Shown here piece by piece: positions 13,136-13,174 of a stretch of 13,174 bases of DNA. The notes below the pieces were generated by a model, which worked only from the letters and a program-made list of their open reading frames with translations, was not told where the DNA came from and did not search any database. Every line of letters starts with the position of its first letter. Position 1 is the stretch's first letter. Both the position numbers and the translations under genes were made by a program. The stretch covers positions 1-13,174 of the forward strand of contig JAXDBZ010000215.1 of NCBI GenBank assembly GCA_034678345.1. The letters run 5' to 3'. The DNA is from JANXPZ01 sp034678345. GTDB lineage: Bacteria > Eisenbacteria > RBG-16-71-46.

Positions 13136-13174
13136 GGCGCGACTCCCTTCGCGTCGAACGCGGGCCCGGGGCCA

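Noticed and set aside
1..13174. CRISPR arrays, tRNA or rRNA genes, insertion sequences, phage or plasmid functions
   Set aside because: No regularly spaced repeats, cloverleaf or rRNA-like stretches, terminal inverted repeats with a transposase, or integrase/replication proteins were found by reading.

Overview
The window is very G+C-rich (about 70% or more by eye) and carries ten protein genes in compact, ordinary bacterial order. There are no RNA genes, insertion sequences, integrases or CRISPR arrays. Five of the ten genes start at GTG or TTG. An MglA polarity GTPase, a subtilase ending in a FlgD/T9SS-like beta-sandwich tail, zinc-ribbon and TPR proteins and the base composition together suggest a Gram-negative of the FCB/Gemmatimonadota neighbourhood, with Candidatus Eisenbacteria or Krumholzibacteriota as candidates. 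This placement is inference; no marker gene here settles it.

Layout. (1) 10-1095 (-): an MglA-like GTPase with a long Ala/Pro tail. (2) 1096-1530: a gap holding terminator-like hairpins. (3) 1531-1953 (-): an unrecognised 140-residue protein with its own promoter. (4) 2201-5555 (+): a tight three-gene operon of LpxL/PatA-type acyltransferase, GT4 (PimA-like) glycosyltransferase and 12-TM MFS exporter, driven by a promoter with a perfect TTGACA. (5) 5578-5615: a strong bidirectional hairpin between convergent genes. (6) 5648-8224 (-): a secreted S8 protease with its own promoter. (7) 8406-8858 and 8938-11058 (-): a zinc-ribbon protein downstream of recG. (8) 11210-11428 (+): rpmB (ribosomal protein L28), divergent from recG, with its own promoter and a TTG start. 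(9) 11443-11473: a hairpin between convergent genes. (10) 11477-13135 (-): a protein made almost entirely of TPR repeats.

How the genes may work together. The three-gene operon most plausibly acylates, glycosylates and exports, or supports, an envelope lipid or glycolipid. recG and rpmB are housekeeping genes. MglA and the TPR protein are candidates for cell-polarity or scaffold roles, but neither has a recognised partner (such as MglB) in the window. Four promoters can be read by eye, three with an exact 17-bp spacer, so this genome appears to use ordinary sigma-70-type signals despite its base composition. I found no clear new multi-gene system. The most unusual items are the tailed MglA, the PatA/PimA-like gene pair outside its usual actinobacterial setting, and the architecture of the secreted subtilase.
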